NCBI RefSeq assembly: GCF_002217945.1
Contig: NZ_BCMG01000008.1
Coordinates: 1-64,000 of the forward strand
Source of the DNA: Secundilactobacillus silagei JCM 19001
Lineage (GTDB): Bacteria > Bacillota > Bacilli > Lactobacillales > Lactobacillaceae
Direction: 5' to 3'
Length of the DNA: 64,000 bases
A model generated the notes under the pieces. That model had not been told where the DNA came from, ran no database searches, and saw only the letters and a program-made list of their open reading frames with translations. This document shows, piece after piece, positions 60,753 through 64,000 of the stretch. Each line of letters opens with the position of its first letter. Positions within the stretch are counted from its first letter, which is position 1. The translations under genes and the position numbers were made by a program.

Positions 60753-60922
60753 TCATTTTTAATAACTTAATTTTAAAATTGGCGTATTGAAATCTGAATA
60801 AGCACTGATATAATAGGCTTTATTGACTTCGAAATTATTTTTAGTTTTTTGAGAAATGAACATGATTTATGGTTTCTCACTAAAATAACAGAAGTTAAAT
60901 AATCGATCAGGAGTGTCTGTCT

Positions 60923-61357
60923 ATGTGGAAAACTAAGTCATTTTCAGAATTATCAACTAAAGAACTGTATGAGATCTATCATCTCCGAGTAGCCACCTTC
61001 GTTGTCGATCAAAAGCGGATCTACCAAGAAGTCGATGAAAATGATCTCAAAGCGCTGCACGTCTTCTATCAAGATGACAGTATCGTTGCCTATTCCCGAG
61101 TCTTTAAAACGGACGCTGGCGTCACCTTTGGCCGGGTAGTTACCGATAAGGCCCACCGGGGTATCGGGCTGGGTGATCAGCTGATGACGAACATTTTAAC
61201 GACCATTCGAACGCATTTTGCCCATTTACCAATTGAGATCGAAGCGCAGGTCCAAGTTGAAGGCTTTTATCAAAAATACGGCTTCAAACCGGTTGGTAAA
61301 CAATTTATCTTCCAATCAACGCCCCATATTAAGATGGTCCATGATCCATTAGCTTAA
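60923..61357 (+). CDS. GNAT family N-acetyltransferase (ElaA-like)
   Basis: A 144-residue ElaA-subgroup acetyltransferase: 'LSTKELYEIYHLRVATFVVDQKRIYQEVDENDLKALHVF', then 'FGRVVTDKAHRGIGLGDQLM' as the acetyl-CoA loop and 'GFYQKYGFKPVGKQF' at the end. It is related to the product of 10713-11159. The ATG follows TCAGGAG. The stop overlaps the convergent marR stop by four bases. Substrate unknown. Confidence 0.87.
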   Translation: MWKTKSFSELSTKELYEIYHLRVATFVVDQKRIYQEVDENDLKALHVFYQDDSIVAYSRVFKTDAGVTFGRVVTDKAHRGIGLGDQLMTNILTTIRTHFAHLPIEIEAQVQVEGFYQKYGFKPVGKQFIFQSTPHIKMVHDPLA

Positions 61358-61758
61358 TAGACTAATTTAGAAAGTAATTGTGTCAATTGCGTTTGTTCCT
61401 CTGCCGTCAGCTGTGAGACGAGTCGATCGGAGGAGTGTTTTTCAAAAGCGTGCAATTCTGGATACACATCTGCCCCTTTTTGCGCCACGTACACTCGGCG
61501 TAACCGTTTATCTTTAGCATCGTCTTCTAATCTGAGATAACCGCTATCTACAAGCTTTTGCACGGTTCGAAAAGCCGTCGTGCGGTCGATTTGGACAGAA
61601 TCTGCCAGTTGACCGAGAAACATACCGGGCTTCTCATAAGTCCGAATAACATAGATAAAGGCATTATTAGCTAACCCTAGTCTTCTAAACTCCGCGTTGG
61701 TCTCAATTTCGGTTTGGCGCGTAATGGCACCAATGTCACGAATAATTTCAAACATCAT
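61354..61758 (-). CDS. MarR family transcriptional regulator
   Basis: A 134-residue MarR protein: 'LGLANNAFIYVIRTYEKPGMFLGQLADSVQIDRTTAFRTVQKLVDSGYLRLEDDAKDKRLRRVYV' is the winged helix. The first two codons are both Met behind GGAGGA. It is divergent from a LysE-type exporter, and two palindromes with ATTGNA-N2-TNCAAT form lie between them, so it probably represses the exporter and itself. Confidence 0.88.
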   Translation of the reverse strand: MMFEIIRDIGAITRQTEIETNAEFRRLGLANNAFIYVIRTYEKPGMFLGQLADSVQIDRTTAFRTVQKLVDSGYLRLEDDAKDKRLRRVYVAQKGADVYPELHAFEKHSSDRLVSQLTAEEQTQLTQLLSKLVY

Positions 61759-61803
61759 TTTTCCTCCGTATGATACTTTCTGCCTCTAATTTACAGTAAG
61801 GTT

Positions 61804-61858
61804 ATTGTATTTACAATGAACTAGTGCTAAGATTTCACTAAGTTATTGCAAATGCAAT
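61804..61858. promoter_or_regulatory. Two MarR operators between marR and the LysE-type gene
   Basis: ATTGTATTTACAAT (61804-61817) and ATTGCAAATGCAAT (61845-61858) are both perfect 6-2-6 palindromes with centres 41 bases apart. The first has the same 12-bp core as 43581-43592 and 139-150. Confidence 0.75.
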
Positions 61859-61891
61859 GAATAATCATACATATGCTAAGGGGGATTATTA

Positions 61892-62449
61892 ATGTCAGCT
61901 TTCTTTATCTTTGTTTTTGTGATGTCCTTTACGCCAGGGCCTAATACGATGATGGCCATGGCTTCCGGTCAGCAACGCGGTTTCCGTTCCAGTTTACAGC
62001 TCAATATTGGCATGCTATCCGGCATGGGTTTTATGGGTCTAATGGGCGCCTTATTCGCCCATTGGCTCCAGTCAACCCCGACATTTCTGACGGTGATGAA
62101 AATCGTTGGTACGGCTTACCTCATCTATCTGGCCTACCATATGTTCATTAGCAAGCCTGGTGAACAAGATGACAGTACCGGTGGTTTTAAAACTGGAATG
62201 CTACTGCAGTTAACCAATATTAAGGGCTATCTGTATTTCATTACTGGGCTAGGTGCCTTTAGCCTAACTGGTTTATTGAACAATATGCCGATCAAGTGGT
62301 TGCTCATGGTTTTAATTGGCAGTCTAGGAACCTTTGCATGGACGGTTTGCGGAACCATGATGAGTCGCTTTTATAAGCGCTATTATCGCATCTTCAATAC
62401 CATTATTTCGCTATTACTCGTATTTGCAGCAGCTGATCTTTGGCGATAA
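61892..62449 (+). CDS. LysE family amino acid exporter
   Basis: A 185-residue membrane protein with about six hydrophobic segments. The family motif 'FTPGPNTMMAMASGQQRGFRSSLQLNIGMLSG' is at the start, and 'QLTNIKGYLYFITGLGAF' lies in the middle. Members (LysE/RhtB) export amino acids or related small molecules. The ATG follows AAGGGGG. It is divergent from the MarR gene at 61354, its likely repressor. Confidence 0.87.
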   Translation: MSAFFIFVFVMSFTPGPNTMMAMASGQQRGFRSSLQLNIGMLSGMGFMGLMGALFAHWLQSTPTFLTVMKIVGTAYLIYLAYHMFISKPGEQDDSTGGFKTGMLLQLTNIKGYLYFITGLGAFSLTGLLNNMPIKWLLMVLIGSLGTFAWTVCGTMMSRFYKRYYRIFNTIISLLLVFAAADLWR

Positions 62450-62461
62450 GGTCATTACAGA

Positions 62462-62477
62462 TGTTTCACGTGAAACA
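62462..62477. other. Canonical parS site (TGTTTCACGTGAAACA)
   Basis: A perfect match to the consensus ParB/Spo0J site of Firmicutes, in the intergenic region 12 bases after the LysE-type gene. Confidence 0.9.
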
Positions 62478-62487
62478 TCTATCGACA

Positions 62488-62547
62488 TAAAAATGAGTTC
62501 TGATATCAACCGATTTGATTCGATCACTATCAGAACTCATTTTTTAT
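62488..62547. terminator. Bidirectional terminator
   Basis: AAAAATGAGTTCTGATA pairs with TATCAGAACTCATTTTT-type arm around an internal loop with GATTTGATTC. Confidence 0.8.
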
Positions 62548-62555
62548 GCTGACTT

Positions 62556-63647
62556 TTAGTCCATTGCCAGTGAACCGTGTTTGACACCGAGACGATCAGC
62601 AATACCGATCACTTCAGCCAGTGTCTTATCGTCAATAATCATGCCGTTTTGCTTCCGGTCTTCGTAGGCTAAAGCCTCTTTATCCCCGTGCACATAGATC
62701 TTCTTGCCGGGAATAGCCGACAGCTCACGAATTTGCTGTAAATATTCGGAGAAGCGCTGAACGATTTGATCCACATCACCAAAGATTGCTGGATCAATGG
62801 CAATAAAGCTTTGACTGGGACCCACCTGTAGATTTTCAGGACTAATTTCAGTTGAGGTGTTGCCCATCGAAAGGATGGCCGTGAACACTTCGACGATAAT
62901 TCCTAAACCAAACCCCTTATGACTCCCGGTTTCTTCCGTTACCCCACCCAGTGGTGTGAGACCAACGTTGGATAATGGATCGCGTAAAGCATCCAGATCG
63001 GCGGTATCGTGGTGGTCATTAATCTCTTGATTCCCATCTTTAGCCACCCACAAGGCTGGTAGATCCTTTTCCAGCTTGCGATAAACTTCAATTTTACCCT
63101 GAGGGACCGTCGTCGTCGCGGCATCATAGATAAAATTATGCGGTTTGGCTGGCATGGCAAACGCAATTGGGTTGGTCCCAACAAAGGCTTGTGTCGCGTG
63201 TGTTGGTAACATCGCCGGCCGTGAGTTAGTTGACGATAAGCCGATCAATCCCTGATCAGCAGCCATATTCGCATAGTAGCCGGCAATCCCATAATGACCA
63301 GAATGCCGAGTCGTCACAATCCCCACACCATGCGCTTTAGCCTTCTTAATCGCAATGTTCATGCTATAAATACCGTTCAGCTGGCCTAAGCCAAAGTTAG
63401 CGTCAACGACGGCGCTAACGTCGGTTTCTTTAACCACTTCTGGCTTACTTTGAACCCGAATTTTACCATTTTGAATGAAGTGATCATACATTACCATCCG
63501 CTGTACACCATGCGAAGCAATCCCGTGTAGATCGGTATAAATCAACGTTTCAGCAACTGCGGAACTTTGTTTTTCCGTAAATCCGTACGCCTTATAAATC
63601 TTATGTACCAACGCTTTAACCTTGTCACTATCGTATCGTTTGACCAT
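62556..63647 (-). CDS. Malate/L-lactate dehydrogenase type 2 family oxidoreductase
   Basis: A 363-residue Ldh_2/MDH2-family NAD(P)-dependent enzyme: 'YKAYGFTEKQSSAVAETLIYTDLHGIASHGVQRM' at the N-terminus, 'TTRHSGHYGIAGYYANMAADQGLIGLSSTNSRPAMLPTHA' for cofactor and substrate and 'GGVTEETGSHKGFGLGIIVEVFTAILS' near the end. Family members reduce or oxidise 2-hydroxyacids such as malate, sulfolactate, ureidoglycolate or 2,3-diketogulonate, so the exact substrate is open. I start at the ATG at 63647 behind AAAGGA; an ATG three codons upstream overlaps that site. Confidence 0.88.
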   Translation of the reverse strand: MVKRYDSDKVKALVHKIYKAYGFTEKQSSAVAETLIYTDLHGIASHGVQRMVMYDHFIQNGKIRVQSKPEVVKETDVSAVVDANFGLGQLNGIYSMNIAIKKAKAHGVGIVTTRHSGHYGIAGYYANMAADQGLIGLSSTNSRPAMLPTHATQAFVGTNPIAFAMPAKPHNFIYDAATTTVPQGKIEVYRKLEKDLPALWVAKDGNQEINDHHDTADLDALRDPLSNVGLTPLGGVTEETGSHKGFGLGIIVEVFTAILSMGNTSTEISPENLQVGPSQSFIAIDPAIFGDVDQIVQRFSEYLQQIRELSAIPGKKIYVHGDKEALAYEDRKQNGMIIDDKTLAEVIGIADRLGVKHGSLAMD

Positions 63648-63932
63648 TTTCAACATCCTTTACTAATGTATTTATGAAAATTAGATTAAATTATGTACCG
63701 GTTTTATTATCGGCTTCCTGTTCGCTGCTTGCAACCTGCTTTTTTTAATTCAAATTTGCATTTTTATCATCTATATTAATATGATATCCAATTTATCTAA
63801 TAATTTTATCATTTTTACCATTATCACTAGATTTCCTATTTCTAAATAAGGCCATCGTTAATTAACCATTCAAATTCATGGTCACATTGTGCTACAGTAT
63901 TAATATCACGCTTAATAAAGGAGGAAGTCTCT

Positions 63933-64000
63933 ATGGATTCAGTAACCGTCCAGTCCAGCTGGCGGTCAGACCTGTCTATTTTCTTTTTGGGGATGTGTGC
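63933..64000 (+). CDS. Start of an unidentified gene (cut by the window)
   Basis: An ATG behind AAAGGAGGAAG opens a frame that runs to the window end: MDSVTVQSSWRSDLSIFFLG and on. The strong ribosome site supports a real gene. The 22 residues, ending in a hydrophobic stretch, suggest a membrane protein but are too few to identify. The 276 bases upstream are AT-rich with no other gene. Confidence 0.6.
   Translation, partial: MDSVTVQSSWRSDLSIFFLGMC

Noticed and set aside
1-64000. CRISPR arrays, insertion sequences, prophage or rRNA genes
   Set aside because: No spaced direct repeats, transposase-like proteins, phage structural genes or rRNA sequence were found.

Overview
This window looks like origin-proximal chromosome of a Lactobacillaceae member (Lactiplantibacillus/Secundilactobacillus/Levilactobacillus type). 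Signs of this are moderate GC, strong AGGAGG ribosome binding sites with some TTG/GTG starts, T-box and cre-type control, and the Firmicutes block walR-walK-yycH-yycI-walJ-htrA-rlmH. That block normally lies a few tens of kb from oriC. Six ParB parS-type palindromes and a cluster of DnaA boxes beside rlmH agree with an origin-proximal position. I see no transposase, prophage, integrase or CRISPR array. The genus is inferred, not proven.

Layout. (1) 197-5592: 2-aminoethylphosphonate (AEP) import and breakdown, phnD-phnC-phnE-phnE plus one gene that fuses phosphonoacetaldehyde hydrolase (PhnX) to AEP transaminase (PhnW). (2) 6114-9308: a sugar-porter MFS protein and a YbiT/YkpA-like ABC-F ATPase. 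(3) 9352-16853: small enzymes (GNATs, a DUF1801 protein), a TetR-controlled run of NmrA/SDR oxidoreductases and a family 2 glycosyltransferase. (4) 17077-22888: two small secreted proteins, a Dyp-type peroxidase, a Tet(M)-like translation GTPase and a quinone reductase with its HxlR regulator. (5) 22987-28681: a catabolite-controlled pentitol or pentose locus with a GPH symporter, ROK repressor, SDR polyol dehydrogenase and FGGY kinase. A strongly structured 166-nt RNA element lies between the last two genes. (6) 28766-46950: a dense series of enzyme or efflux genes, most paired with a TetR or MarR regulator and a palindromic operator. It also holds two DUF2316 proteins and a divergent pair of a PD-(D/E)XK-like protein and a DUF2075 ATPase. 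(7) 47030-55210: rlmH, the DnaA-box cluster, htrA, walJ, yycI, yycH, walK, walR; then tRNA-Lys(CUU). (8) 55932-64000: another small secreted protein, a GNAT, an MDR oxidoreductase broken by a 14-bp tandem duplication, a T-box-controlled aminotransferase/2-ketoacid reductase operon, a MarR/LysE pair, a type-2 malate/lactate dehydrogenase and the start of a further gene.

How it fits together. The phn genes should import AEP and turn it into alanine, acetaldehyde and phosphate. The pentitol locus should oxidise an imported polyol to a ketose and phosphorylate it, under CcpA and the ROK repressor. The many regulator-enzyme pairs look like small detoxification or electrophile-response modules, each with a legible operator. 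WalRK with HtrA and WalJ covers cell-wall homeostasis. The most novel-looking signals are the structured RNA with competing helices at 26905-27070, the ABC-F protein whose losses all fall on one composite ATP site, the fused PhnX-PhnW enzyme, the rlmH-adjacent DnaA-box cluster, and the htrA start whose Shine-Dalgarno spacing is bridged by a GC hairpin.
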